From contig CP181261.1 of assembly GCA_047833665.1 (NCBI GenBank), forward strand, positions 2,294,001 to 2,358,000: DNA of 64,000 nt, in the 5' to 3' direction. This stretch comes from Caproicibacter sp047833665. Its GTDB lineage: Bacteria > Bacillota > Clostridia > Oscillospirales > Acutalibacteraceae. The notes under the pieces were generated by a model. The model saw only the letters and a list, made by a program, of their open reading frames with translations, was not told where the DNA came from and made no database searches. A program made the position numbers and the translations under genes. The stretch's first letter is position 1. The number at the start of each line of letters is the position of its first letter. This document shows, in pieces, positions 44,713 to 53,132 of this stretch.

Positions 44713-46162
44713 TGCGGACATTTTATTGGACTATATGGCTAATCCCATTTTGATTCTATATTCTGCTGGACTCAATCCTCCAAGAGATATTTTGATTCTC
44801 GTATCCCGATACCATACCATATAAGCTTCAATTTGCTGCATAAAATCTTCTACTGTGATACCTTGCCAAGAACGGCCGTAGAACATCTCATTCTTCATTC
44901 TTCCAAAAAAACCTTCACAGGCTGAATTGTCCGGTGAACACCCTTTTTGAGACATTGATCTGATCAATCCTGCCTTACGGGTTCGGTCTATCCAGCCCGG
45001 CCATCGATAGTGACAGCCTCGATCTGAATGAATAATCGGATGCGCATCTTGAGGAAGTGCACTAATTGCACGATCCAGCATACGGTTTACCAATTGTGCG
45101 TCTGGTTTACAGCTAATGTTCCATGCTACCGGCATACCATCATAGCAGTCAATAATAGGAGACAAATATACTTTTCCTGCTGGAATTGAGAACTCCGTCA
45201 CATCAGTCAACCACTTCTGATTTGGCTTGTCAGCTCTGAAATTTCTTCGAATCACATTGGGTACTTCAGGGCTAATTTCTCCTTTGTAAGAGCAGTATTT
45301 TCTCGCTTTTCGGCCTTTCACAACCAAGCCATTTTCACGCATAATTTGACGTATCACCTTTTCGGATAGGGTATAGCCCTCTCGGTTCAATACTATTTTA
45401 ATTCTACGATATCCATATCTTTCCTTATTGTTGTGGAATATGGTCGCAACAGCTTGATAATCATCTTTATGCTTCTTTGCAAAACTGACACGTTTCTTTT
45501 GATAGTAATAGCTGCTCTTTGCCAGTTTGAGTTTTTTTATCAATACAGGCAGTGGATACTTCTCTTTTAAGGCATCAACAATTACTGCCTTCTCCCTGTT
45601 GTTCAAGGGACTCTTGTTGACGCCGGGGTCTTTTTTTAGCACATCAATTGTTTTTTTCAGAATGTCAATTTCTAACTGCATATCTTGGATTTTTGCTTTC
45701 AGTTCATCAAGTTCCTCTGAAGATGCAGCTTTTCCTTCCGTCAGTTTCCCTCTGGCTCGCTCATTGGATGCATTCATTAATGCCGCAGCACCTTTCTGGA
45801 TATATTTGCGCCGCCAGTTATATATACTTGCTGTGCTATATCCCACTTCATTTGATACTAATTGTACATCTTCTCCCAGCTCAAAGCAACGGTGTAAAAT
45901 CTCAAGCTTTAATTCTATAGGTGGATGGCGAGGGTGCTCCGGTGTATTATATCCACAAAAGGTGCATCGGTCTTCCGGCAACATTCGTTTTCGATTGATC
46001 CAATTGTATAGCGTTTGCCTGCGTGCCGGATATCCCAAAATCGTTATTGTTTTTGTTACCGATTTCGTTTCTTCATAAACCTCCAGGGCTTTTCGATATT
46101 GTTCCTCTGAATACATCCTCTATCTCCTTCCTGAGTGTATTCAGTCCAACTTTTTGTCCGCA
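44713..46162 (-). mobile_element. IS3-family insertion sequence, complete copy
   Basis: The ends share TGCGGACA (44713-44720) and TGTCCGCA (46155-46162), with TTGGACT further in on both sides. The single long transposase frame lies between them. Confidence 0.8.
44731..46116 (-). CDS. IS3-family transposase
   Basis: This 461-residue single-frame transposase has two N-terminal helix-turn-helix units (QYRKALEVYEETKSVTKTI and ELGEDVQLVSNEVGYSTASI) and a leucine-zipper-like helix (ELKAKIQDMQLEIDILKKTI). The rve core has TDVTEFSIPAG, HSDRGCHYRW and CEGFFGRMKNEMF. In many IS3 elements the two parts are joined by frameshifting; here they are fused. GGAG precedes the ATG. Confidence 0.92.
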   Translation of the reverse strand: MYSEEQYRKALEVYEETKSVTKTITILGYPARRQTLYNWINRKRMLPEDRCTFCGYNTPEHPRHPPIELKLEILHRCFELGEDVQLVSNEVGYSTASIYNWRRKYIQKGAAALMNASNERARGKLTEGKAASSEELDELKAKIQDMQLEIDILKKTIDVLKKDPGVNKSPLNNREKAVIVDALKEKYPLPVLIKKLKLAKSSYYYQKKRVSFAKKHKDDYQAVATIFHNNKERYGYRRIKIVLNREGYTLSEKVIRQIMRENGLVVKGRKARKYCSYKGEISPEVPNVIRRNFRADKPNQKWLTDVTEFSIPAGKVYLSPIIDCYDGMPVAWNISCKPDAQLVNRMLDRAISALPQDAHPIIHSDRGCHYRWPGWIDRTRKAGLIRSMSQKGCSPDNSACEGFFGRMKNEMFYGRSWQGITVEDFMQQIEAYMVWYRDTRIKISLGGLSPAEYRIKMGLAI

Positions 46163-46196
46163 CCCCCTACTGTCCAATATGTTTGACAAACCTACA

Positions 46197-46222
46197 GTAA
46201 AATATATCCATACGCGAAATTA
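46197..46222 (+). repeat. 26-bp direct repeat, right copy
   Basis: Identical to 42368-42393 and abuts the right end (CCTACA) of the IS481-type element. It lies just upstream of the XRE regulator gene. Confidence 0.85.
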
Positions 46223-46245
46223 CAAAACGGAGTGAGGTGATAGGG

Positions 46246-46605
46246 ATGTTTGATTTTGGGAATCACTTGCGGATGCTGCGGGAACGGTACGGCATTTCTC
46301 AAGAAGAACTTGGTCGTCGTGTAGGTCGGGCCGGATCGGTTATCAGCAACTATGAGAACAATCTCAAACTTCCTTCACTGGATGTCCTCATTACCATGGC
46401 AGAAATTTACAATGTTTCGCTGGACTACTTGGTTGGTTTTAATAAGACGGATCAGGTCCTTCTCACGGATATGACAGAGGAACAGCGCGATTTGGTTCAT
46501 CGGCTTATCAAGGAACTGAAAGAAAGTACAAAGCCGAAAGACGGCGGTTTATCTGCGGATCAACAAGAAATTCTTAATTTGATTATGAAAGAATTTTCGA
46601 GATAA
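46246..46605 (+). CDS. XRE-family transcriptional regulator
   Basis: This 119-residue protein has an N-terminal Cro/C1 helix-turn-helix (LRMLRERYGISQEELGRRVG, then VISNYENNLKLPSLDVL) and a short helical tail that may dimerise. It originally stood divergent to the SLOG gene and probably represses that promoter, as in many integrative elements. The ATG at 46246 is used rather than the GTG at 46237. The terminator follows at 46660. Confidence 0.85.
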   Translation: MFDFGNHLRMLRERYGISQEELGRRVGRAGSVISNYENNLKLPSLDVLITMAEIYNVSLDYLVGFNKTDQVLLTDMTEEQRDLVHRLIKELKESTKPKDGGLSADQQEILNLIMKEFSR

Positions 46606-46659
46606 GATAAAATATTGTATTTTTCTATGGTTTCTAATTCTTTGACATGAGAAATAAAA

Positions 46660-46694
46660 AAAGAGTCTTTGCAGTTAATCTGTAAAGACTCTTT
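46660..46694 (+). terminator. Terminator of the XRE gene; left copy of the IS1182 target duplication
   Basis: AAAGAGTCTTTGCAG and CTGTAAAGACTCTTT form a near-perfect hairpin. The entire 35-bp hairpin is repeated at 48211-48245 on the other side of the IS1182 element. Confidence 0.85.
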
Positions 46695-48210
46695 CAGATT
46701 GTCGAATAACCCATCCAACGCATCAAGCGAAGGATGGGTTATTTTTGCAGGAATGAAAAAAGCGATATAATATCCAGACAAAAGAGGAAGGATGACCATC
46801 CCTCCACTTCCACATTGCCAGCTTTTTGAGATTCATGGCAGCAAACTTAAGCTTAACCCAATTTGTCACTTGAGTTAAGCCCCGGTAGAGCGTGTATCGC
46901 ATTCCATACTTTTCTTTTGCATCAGCAAATACACGTTCAATGGTTTCTTTTCGCTTTTGATAAAGCTTTTTGTATTTTGGAGTATGCCGAATGTCCTCCG
47001 CTAGTTCTACATAATTTTGCCACACATGCCTTGTCACAGTTTTCGTATAGCTTTTGCTGTTTGTGCAGCGGGAACGGGACGGACATTTTTTGCAAATATA
47101 ACTTCTACTTTTGTATTCTCGGTATCCTTCACGATTGGTTGTTGCATAGTGCAAAATTTGATATTCAGGGCATAGCACACAGTCATAATATTCGTCATAT
47201 ACATATTTCCACCATTGAAGATGGCCGGCTTTGGTCATCGGTCTTTTGTATGCTGTAGATAGTACTCGCTTGTCATCAAAGACCCGTTTGCAGATATGCG
47301 GTGTTTTGTAGGCAGCGTCCGCCACCACTGTCTCAATTTTAGGAAACTGTTTTGTCACTTTGTCATAGACTGCATCGAATGCCACACTGTCGTGCACATT
47401 TCCGGGAGTTACCTCAACTCCTAGTACAAAATTGTGTTTGTCGCAGGCCGTATGCGCTTCGTAAGCAAAACATTTCTTGTGTTCTCCCTTTTGGAACAAT
47501 CCGCTCTCCGGGTCCGTTTTGGAGACAGTTATTTCCTTTTCCTTCGGCGGTTTTTGGGTACTGTCAAACGGCTTCTTTCCATGCTCTTTCCGATCTGCAT
47601 TGACTTCTTCCATCAACTCTGAAGCGTATCGCTTTGCCGCCTGAGGAACCGCCTTTTTGATTTTCTTATTGATGTTGGCGTTTGCTTTGATATGTGTCCC
47701 ATCCACAAATACTGCTTCCGGTGCCAAATACCCTGCGCGGTTTGCTTCCTGCAATATCCATGAAAACACCTTCTCTACAGTTTCCTCTGTAAACCGGTGT
47801 TTAAAATTATAACTTACAGTAGAAAAATGCGGCAATTCTTCGTTTAGCGTATATCCCAAAAACCATCGATAAGCAATATTCATATCGATTTCCTGCATGG
47901 TTCGACGCAGCGAAGGAATTCCATATAGATGCTGGATTAGCACTATCTTAAATAGGACTACTGGGTCCACACTGGGACGGCCATTATCTTCACAATATAA
48001 TTCTTCTACAAACTCATAAATATGGCTCAAATTTACCGCTTTATCAATCTTACGCAACAAATGCTCCTGCGGCACCAATAGGTCTATATTGACAAATTCT
48101 ACTGCATTCCTGTGCATTTTTCCTCGTTCCAGCATCTTTCATCACCCATTTCTATTTTACCATCTTACAATCAAAAAGCCCAGCTTTCGCTGGACTTTTT
48201 CGACAGGCTG
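46695..48210 (-). mobile_element. IS1182-family element, copy 1
   Basis: This 1516-bp element has ends CAGATTGTCGAA (46695) and, inverted, CAGCCTGTCGAA (48210). It is flanked by a 35-bp direct repeat that is itself a terminator hairpin. A second copy of the same length lies at 61132-62647. Confidence 0.9.
46723..48135 (-). CDS. IS1182-family transposase, copy 1
   Basis: This 470-residue DDE transposase has the DUF772 N-terminus (RPSVDPVVLFKIVLIQHLYG, RRTMQEIDMNIAYRWFLGY), a DGTHIKANAN segment, VVADAAYKTPH, and a Cys-rich DDE_6-type C-terminus ending in ERVFADAKEKYGMRY. The frame is intact. It differs from copy 2 by only a few residues near the N-terminus (PQEHL/PQDHL, VNLSH/VDLNH). Confidence 0.92.
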   Translation of the reverse strand: MLERGKMHRNAVEFVNIDLLVPQEHLLRKIDKAVNLSHIYEFVEELYCEDNGRPSVDPVVLFKIVLIQHLYGIPSLRRTMQEIDMNIAYRWFLGYTLNEELPHFSTVSYNFKHRFTEETVEKVFSWILQEANRAGYLAPEAVFVDGTHIKANANINKKIKKAVPQAAKRYASELMEEVNADRKEHGKKPFDSTQKPPKEKEITVSKTDPESGLFQKGEHKKCFAYEAHTACDKHNFVLGVEVTPGNVHDSVAFDAVYDKVTKQFPKIETVVADAAYKTPHICKRVFDDKRVLSTAYKRPMTKAGHLQWWKYVYDEYYDCVLCPEYQILHYATTNREGYREYKSRSYICKKCPSRSRCTNSKSYTKTVTRHVWQNYVELAEDIRHTPKYKKLYQKRKETIERVFADAKEKYGMRYTLYRGLTQVTNWVKLKFAAMNLKKLAMWKWRDGHPSSFVWILYRFFHSCKNNPSFA

Positions 48211-48245
48211 AAAGAGTCTTTGCAGTTAATCTGTAAAGACTCTTT
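48211..48245 (+). repeat. Right copy of the 35-bp terminator hairpin
   Basis: Exact copy of 46660-46694, followed by further T. It probably also serves as a terminator for transcripts arriving from the left. The 48246-48335 stretch beyond shows nothing clear. Confidence 0.85.
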
Positions 48246-48335
48246 TTTGTAATCGTAAGGATTTAATTAAGATGCCTATTCCAAATGACTTCCAGTGTAT
48301 GGTCAATATTAACCGATTCAATTCCTTCTTTAAAT

Positions 48336-49622
48336 TTAATTAAGGTTACTATGAGAGGAAGATGAAGGCTGTGCTTCAAAGGTCAATGACAGTTGAAACG
48401 TTTGATTGTTTCGGATAATTTCGATTGACACGGTATCGCCTGCACTATGGGTTTTCTTAATATCAGAAAGCTCTTGCATAGAAGTAATATTTGTTCCATC
48501 CATTTTGATAATCACATCGCCATTTTGCAGCCCCGCTGCCTCAGCCGCACTACCAGGATCAACGGAATATACATATACCCCTTGATGCAATCCGCTTTGC
48601 TGGGCAAGGGCTTGTGTGACTGTTGCAGCTGTTATACCAATGTAAGCTTTATTTGCCATGCTTCCATTGGTCATAAGATCTTTGGCAACCGAAAAAGCAT
48701 CATTGATGGGAATTGCAAATCCGAGTCCTTCCACAGGGGTCGTGGCATAACTAGAATATTTAGCAGAAACCACCCCAATTACTTCGCCATATTCATTTAA
48801 AAGAGGACCACCGGAATTTCCTGCATTGATGGAGGTATCCACTTGAATCATATGGTAAGGAGCCCCCGAAACATTGATTGTACGATTGGCACAGGAGATG
48901 ATCCCGCTGCTCATGGAAAAGGTGAGTTCCCCTAATGGATTCCCAATTACAAGTGCTGAATCGCCCACATTTATTTTAGAAGAGTCACCCAATGTAACCG
49001 GAGATAATCCGTTGGCTTCGATTTTTAATACCGCAATATCATAATCTGTATCGCTTCCTACAACCGTGGCATCATAAGTAGAACCAGAATAAAGAGTGAC
49101 CTTAATATTGTTTGCACCATCAATTACATGTGCATTCGTCATAATGTAACCATCATTAGTGATGATAAATCCAGAACCGGAGGAAGCATAGGGAACAGAC
49201 TGTCCGAAATAGTTCGTAGCAGCACCGGAACAGTTGATAGATACCACGCTATTGACATCTGCGGCGTAAATTTCAGCAGTTGACATCTTTGTCGAACTAT
49301 CTACAGCTTTTACAGATACTTGCTGCACTGTGCGGTTGCTTAGATTGACCTGCGCTGCGGTTCCTGGAATCTGCCCGACTCCATACAATATTCCCGCGCC
49401 CAAGAATATTCCTGCCAAAGTGCAGCACACAGCGATTTTCATTCCTTTAAGCCTGAATTTCCGATGGGTTATTTCACCTCCCGTCATCCCTTCGGAAGAT
49501 GCAGCAGGAACTGCAAGCATTGATTCCCAACTAGATGAAAAGGTGTTTTTCCCATCTTGTACCGGTACAGAGTCCTCGGAATTTTCAAAGCATTCATTCC
49601 GTTCATATTCGTTGTCCAACAT
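48336..49622 (-). CDS. htrA: HtrA/DegP-type membrane-anchored serine protease
   Basis: This 428-residue protein has a cytoplasmic N-terminus, one membrane helix (about 61-84), a trypsin-like domain with the triad H165 (TNAHVID), D195 (DYDIAVL) and S270 (NAGNSGGPL), and a C-terminal PDZ domain (about 325-415, GVYVYSVDPGSAAEAAG). It degrades or refolds damaged exported proteins outside the membrane. The promoter region carries a motif identical to one in front of the glycosyltransferase operon, pointing to control by the adjacent two-component system. Confidence 0.93.
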   Translation of the reverse strand: MLDNEYERNECFENSEDSVPVQDGKNTFSSSWESMLAVPAASSEGMTGGEITHRKFRLKGMKIAVCCTLAGIFLGAGILYGVGQIPGTAAQVNLSNRTVQQVSVKAVDSSTKMSTAEIYAADVNSVVSINCSGAATNYFGQSVPYASSGSGFIITNDGYIMTNAHVIDGANNIKVTLYSGSTYDATVVGSDTDYDIAVLKIEANGLSPVTLGDSSKINVGDSALVIGNPLGELTFSMSSGIISCANRTINVSGAPYHMIQVDTSINAGNSGGPLLNEYGEVIGVVSAKYSSYATTPVEGLGFAIPINDAFSVAKDLMTNGSMANKAYIGITAATVTQALAQQSGLHQGVYVYSVDPGSAAEAAGLQNGDVIIKMDGTNITSMQELSDIKKTHSAGDTVSIEIIRNNQTFQLSLTFEAQPSSSSHSNLN

Positions 49623-49721
49623 CTAAAAACACTCCTTATATTATTTTTGGGAAGTGGAGTGTCCAGCATTCCGCTTCTGTTTATAAAATTAGTGGTTTCA
49701 GATGAGAGAAACATGAAAAAG

Positions 49722-49742
49722 AAATGAGTGTTTTCTCATTTT
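49722..49742 (-). promoter_or_regulatory. Shared 21-bp motif in the htrA promoter region
   Basis: Read on the minus strand it is AAAATGAGAAAACACTCA plus TTT, the exact sequence also found at 51918-51938 on the plus strand. A related TGAGAAAT lies at 49755. It is likely the binding site of the neighbouring response regulator. Confidence 0.7.
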
Positions 49743-49773
49743 GAGGGAACCAAATGAGAAATAGAAAGCTTCT

Positions 49774-51114
49774 TTATTTGAGTGTTCTGGCAGGAATAGA
49801 AACCGTTACTTGTGTCCCTTTTCCATACTCACTGCTGACGGAAATTTTTCCGTTATGAAGTTCTACAATCCATTTTACAATAGATAATCCTAAGCCAGAG
49901 CCAGAACGATCTCTGGCTTTATCTGCGCGGTAAAAACGTTCAAAAATGTGCTCCAATTCGTCTGCTTTTATCCCGATTCCATTATCTGAAACAGTAAAAG
50001 TACAGGTTTCTTCTGAATTAGAGGCTCTGACAGTTACCTTGCCGCCTTGTATCCCATATTTGATACTATTTCCAATCAGATTGATGAGAAGCTGTGTCAT
50101 CAAGCTTTGATCCGCATAAATCACACTATCCTCAGGTACCTTATTGAACAGCTGGATTTGTGAATCGGCTGCTATTTTTGATAGCTCATCCATCACAGAT
50201 CCCACCACCTCATGAAGCTCCAAAGTTTCTTTTTCCACGTGGTATCTTCCCTCATAACCGCGGGTAAGCAGAAGAAGTTGTGAAATAATTTTATTCATGC
50301 GGGAGCTTTCTTTTTGAATTGCCTCTAAGCTCTGCCTACTTTCGCTACCTTCTACACTTCCTTTTAAATCCTCAGCACAAGCGGAAATCACAGCAACAGG
50401 TGTTCGGAGTTCATGGGAAGCGTCCGAAGTAAATTGACGTTCCCGATCAAAGGATTCCTGAAGCCTATTAAGCATGGTATTGAAAGTGTCGGCCAATTCC
50501 TGCACCTCATCTTTTGTAGTAATTCCAGTAATCCGTTTTGACAAATCTCCGGCGCTGATAGTTTCTGCCGCTTTTGTAATTTCTGTAATGGGGCGAATTG
50601 CTCTCCGTGCCAGAATATATGCGCCTGCAACTGAAAGAGCCAGATAAATCGGTGTCAAAATGAGCAAAAGCAATTTCAATGTATTCAGGGATTGCAGGGC
50701 ATAATCAGAAGAAATTGCAGCGAAGGCGGTAACGGTGCTCTGTTCTATTTTGAAAGATTCTTTTAAAATCGCGTATGTTTCATTCCGGTAGACCGTATTC
50801 CCAGACTTGTCCACTGACGCATTTTGGAGCCACTCGCCTCCTGTTGTGGAAAATATGACTTTTCCATAATCGTCCACCACGCACATGGAAATATAGTCTG
50901 GGAGATCTACTTGATCGTTGAGCACGAATTTTTCATCCTGATCATCTACTGCAATCAGAACCTGAGCGATGGCATTACTCAGCCTAGATTGAATATCAAG
51001 ATTTAAAGAGGCAGAAACCGTTCCGTAAACAATCGGCAGCAAAATTGCCAATAAAATGGTAGTTAGCATGGTATACAGCAGCATAATACGCCGCTTGATT
51101 GTCAACCTCATCAT
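49774..51114 (-). CDS. Sensor histidine kinase
   Basis: This 446-residue membrane kinase has helix 1 (about 10-32), an extracytoplasmic sensor segment, helix 2 (about 144-168), a HAMP linker, a HisKA H-box (TSDASHELRTPVAVISACAE) and an HATPase domain with NLIGNSIKYG, DNGIGI and GSGLGLSIVKW. The ATG overlaps the response-regulator stop (ATGA). It faces the htrA gene and probably senses envelope conditions. Confidence 0.9.
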   Translation of the reverse strand: MMRLTIKRRIMLLYTMLTTILLAILLPIVYGTVSASLNLDIQSRLSNAIAQVLIAVDDQDEKFVLNDQVDLPDYISMCVVDDYGKVIFSTTGGEWLQNASVDKSGNTVYRNETYAILKESFKIEQSTVTAFAAISSDYALQSLNTLKLLLLILTPIYLALSVAGAYILARRAIRPITEITKAAETISAGDLSKRITGITTKDEVQELADTFNTMLNRLQESFDRERQFTSDASHELRTPVAVISACAEDLKGSVEGSESRQSLEAIQKESSRMNKIISQLLLLTRGYEGRYHVEKETLELHEVVGSVMDELSKIAADSQIQLFNKVPEDSVIYADQSLMTQLLINLIGNSIKYGIQGGKVTVRASNSEETCTFTVSDNGIGIKADELEHIFERFYRADKARDRSGSGLGLSIVKWIVELHNGKISVSSEYGKGTQVTVSIPARTLK

Positions 51115-51785
51115 GATTCTACCCTCATTACATATCCGGTACCGCGGATGGTGTGTATCAATTTCACGGGGAAATCCCGGTCGATTTTATTTCTTAAATA
51201 GCGGATATAAACGTCCACAACATTGGAATCGTATTCAAAGTCGTAATTCCATACATGGTCGGCAATCTGCGAGCGTGTTAAAACATGGCCCTGATTGCGT
51301 AAGAGGTATTCCAGCAAAGCGTATTCTGTGGAGGTTAAAGTAATGTTGCGCTCTCCCCGGGTGATTTTCCGATTGGTGGTATTGAGCGTCAGGTCCGCCA
51401 GGGACAATACTGTGCTTTTGGTATCGCTTCCACGACGAAGGAGAGCCCGTACTCTGGCAGAAAATTCATCGAAAGCAAAGGGCTTTACCAGGTAGTCGTC
51501 TGCGCCGGCATCCAGCCCAATCACACGGTCATCAATAGAATCTCTAGCCGTCAAAATCAGCACCGGTGATGAATTTCCTTTGCTCCTCAGTTCTTTCAAT
51601 ACGGAAATTCCATCTCTTTTGGGAAGCATTAAATCCAAAACAATGCAGTCATACTGCATGGAATCTGCATAATCAAATCCGGATTCCCCATCATAGCAGT
51701 CATCTACCGAATGTCATTCTTCTTTTAATCGTTTTGAAATAAGGTGATGAAGGACTTGGTCGTCTTCGATTACCAATATTCTCAT
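51111..51785 (-). pseudogene. OmpR/PhoB-family response regulator with an in-frame stop
   Basis: The frame starts at an ATG at 51785 (MRILVIEDDQVLHHLISKRL) with the acidic pocket DD. A TGA at 51716-51714 replaces what looks like the Gly codon of KEEGHSVDDCYDG. The frame then continues perfectly with the phospho-acceptor Asp (CIVLDLMLPKRDG), KPFAFDEF and a PhoB-type winged helix (GHVLTRSQIADHVWNYDF) to 51111. A restart at the ATG at 51659 would lack the first beta strand and the acidic pair. A recent nonsense mutation or a sequencing error are both possible. Confidence 0.8.
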
Positions 51786-51917
51786 ATCCGTCTGCCGCCT
51801 TTCTAATTTAATTTGCTTTCATTCTATTCTTTCAAAATGAGAATTTGATGAGAAAATTTCTTTGAGTGACCAAATATATGGTTTTGATCTTCAAAACACA
51901 AGATTTCCCCAAAAGCT

Positions 51918-51938
51918 AAAATGAGAAAACACTCATTT
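51918..51938 (+). promoter_or_regulatory. Shared 21-bp motif before the glycosyltransferase operon
   Basis: AAAATGAGAAAACACTCA plus TTT is identical (inverted) to 49722-49742. TTCTCATG follows at 51941, and related TGAGAATTTGATGAGAAAA lies near 51838. It sits about 70-85 bp before the start at 52005. Confidence 0.7.
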
Positions 51939-52004
51939 TATTCTCATGTGCCTGTCATTTTTCATCGGTAAACTAACAGACATCAAAGCAAAGGAGGAAA
52001 TCCC

Positions 52005-53132
52005 ATGAGTTTACCAATGGAAATTCGCGGTGTTGATATTGTGGTTATTCCCGCTTATCAACCCTCAGAAATTCTGCTTGATCTTGTAAAAGATGTTATT
52101 GCCGTTGGCTACGGTGTGATTATAGTGGACGATGGCAGTTCATCCGATAAGCAGTGGATTTTTGAAAAATTAGAAAATATGCCGGATGTAATAGTGTTGC
52201 ATCATATCGAAAACATGGGCAAGGGCGCAGCGCTGAAAACAGCGTTTCGTTATATCCGCGAGCTGGAAGATCCTACTACATATATTGTTACCATGGACGC
52301 AGATGGCCAGCATTTGCCGGGCGATATGGAGCAGGCAATTATGACGGCCCGGCTTCATCCCGGATCCCTCATATTGGGCGTCCGTGATTTTGATAAAGAC
52401 ATTCCCCTTCGCTCCAAACTGGGAAATAAAATCACTCGAGCGGCATTCCAGATTATCAGCCGTACAAAAGTCACAGACACCCAAACTGGTCTTCGTGCTT
52501 TTAGTTTTTCCTTGCTCGACTATATGCTTCAAACGGAAGGAACTGGTTATGAATATGAAATGAATATGCTGCTCCACTGTCGGAGAAATAATATTCCTAT
52601 TGTGGAATTTCCAATCAAAACCGTTTATCTGGACAAGGAAAACTCCAGTTCTCATTTTCATCCTTTTCGGGACTCCATGAAGATTTTTAAGACCATTTTC
52701 AAATTTGCTTCGTCCTCTCTGGCCAGCTTTGCCCTAGATTACATTTTATTTATGGTTTTATCCTTGATTACACAGGGATTTGCTTATGGATTACTCCTGA
52801 GTAATGTCATCGCAAGGCTTGGAAGTGGAACTTTCAACTATCTTTTGAACCGAAATTTGGTTTTCAAAGATAAGCGGAATGCCCGTAAAACCTTTTTAGC
52901 CTATCTTCTGTTAGCGGTCGGCATCCTTTTGGCCAACAATATCGTGCTTTCCTTCTATGCGTATGCGTTAGCGCTTCCGGTGTGGTTTGCCAAGATTCTT
53001 ACAGAAATCACGCTGTTCTTAATCAGCCTGACGGTACAAACAAAGTTTATTTTCAAAAAAGGAACACATCACAAATCACAGAAAGGAAAGGTGAAAAAAT
53101 ATGATCCGAGCACTTCCGCAAAAACCGCATAA
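52005..53132 (+). CDS. Glycosyltransferase family 2 fused to a GtrA membrane domain
   Basis: This 375-residue protein has residues 1-225 as a GT-A transferase (VVIPAYQPSEILLDLVKDV, VDDGSSSD, TMDADGQHLPGDM) and 230-355 as a GtrA-type domain with four helices (FALDYILFMVLSLI, FNYLLNRNLVFK). Such fusions load a sugar on undecaprenyl phosphate and help to flip it for wall or teichoic acid decoration. GGAGG precedes the ATG. The 3' end overlaps the next gene by 32 bp. Confidence 0.9.
   Translation: MSLPMEIRGVDIVVIPAYQPSEILLDLVKDVIAVGYGVIIVDDGSSSDKQWIFEKLENMPDVIVLHHIENMGKGAALKTAFRYIRELEDPTTYIVTMDADGQHLPGDMEQAIMTARLHPGSLILGVRDFDKDIPLRSKLGNKITRAAFQIISRTKVTDTQTGLRAFSFSLLDYMLQTEGTGYEYEMNMLLHCRRNNIPIVEFPIKTVYLDKENSSSHFHPFRDSMKIFKTIFKFASSSLASFALDYILFMVLSLITQGFAYGLLLSNVIARLGSGTFNYLLNRNLVFKDKRNARKTFLAYLLLAVGILLANNIVLSFYAYALALPVWFAKILTEITLFLISLTVQTKFIFKKGTHHKSQKGKVKKYDPSTSAKTA

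Larger units (their letters stand above)
42394..46196. mobile_element. IS481-type element carrying two nested IS3-family copies
   Basis: The outer ends are imperfect 28-bp inverted repeats sharing TGTAGG and ACATATTGGACAGT (42394-42421 and 46169-46196). Inside, near the 3' end of the IS481 transposase gene at about 43431, lie a truncated IS3 copy (43435-44702) and a complete one (44713-46162). Confidence 0.85.

Noticed and set aside
51714..51716. TGA read as selenocysteine or glycine in the response regulator
   Set aside because: No SECIS-like hairpin was evident, the position is not a redox site, and TGA is a normal stop in other genes here.
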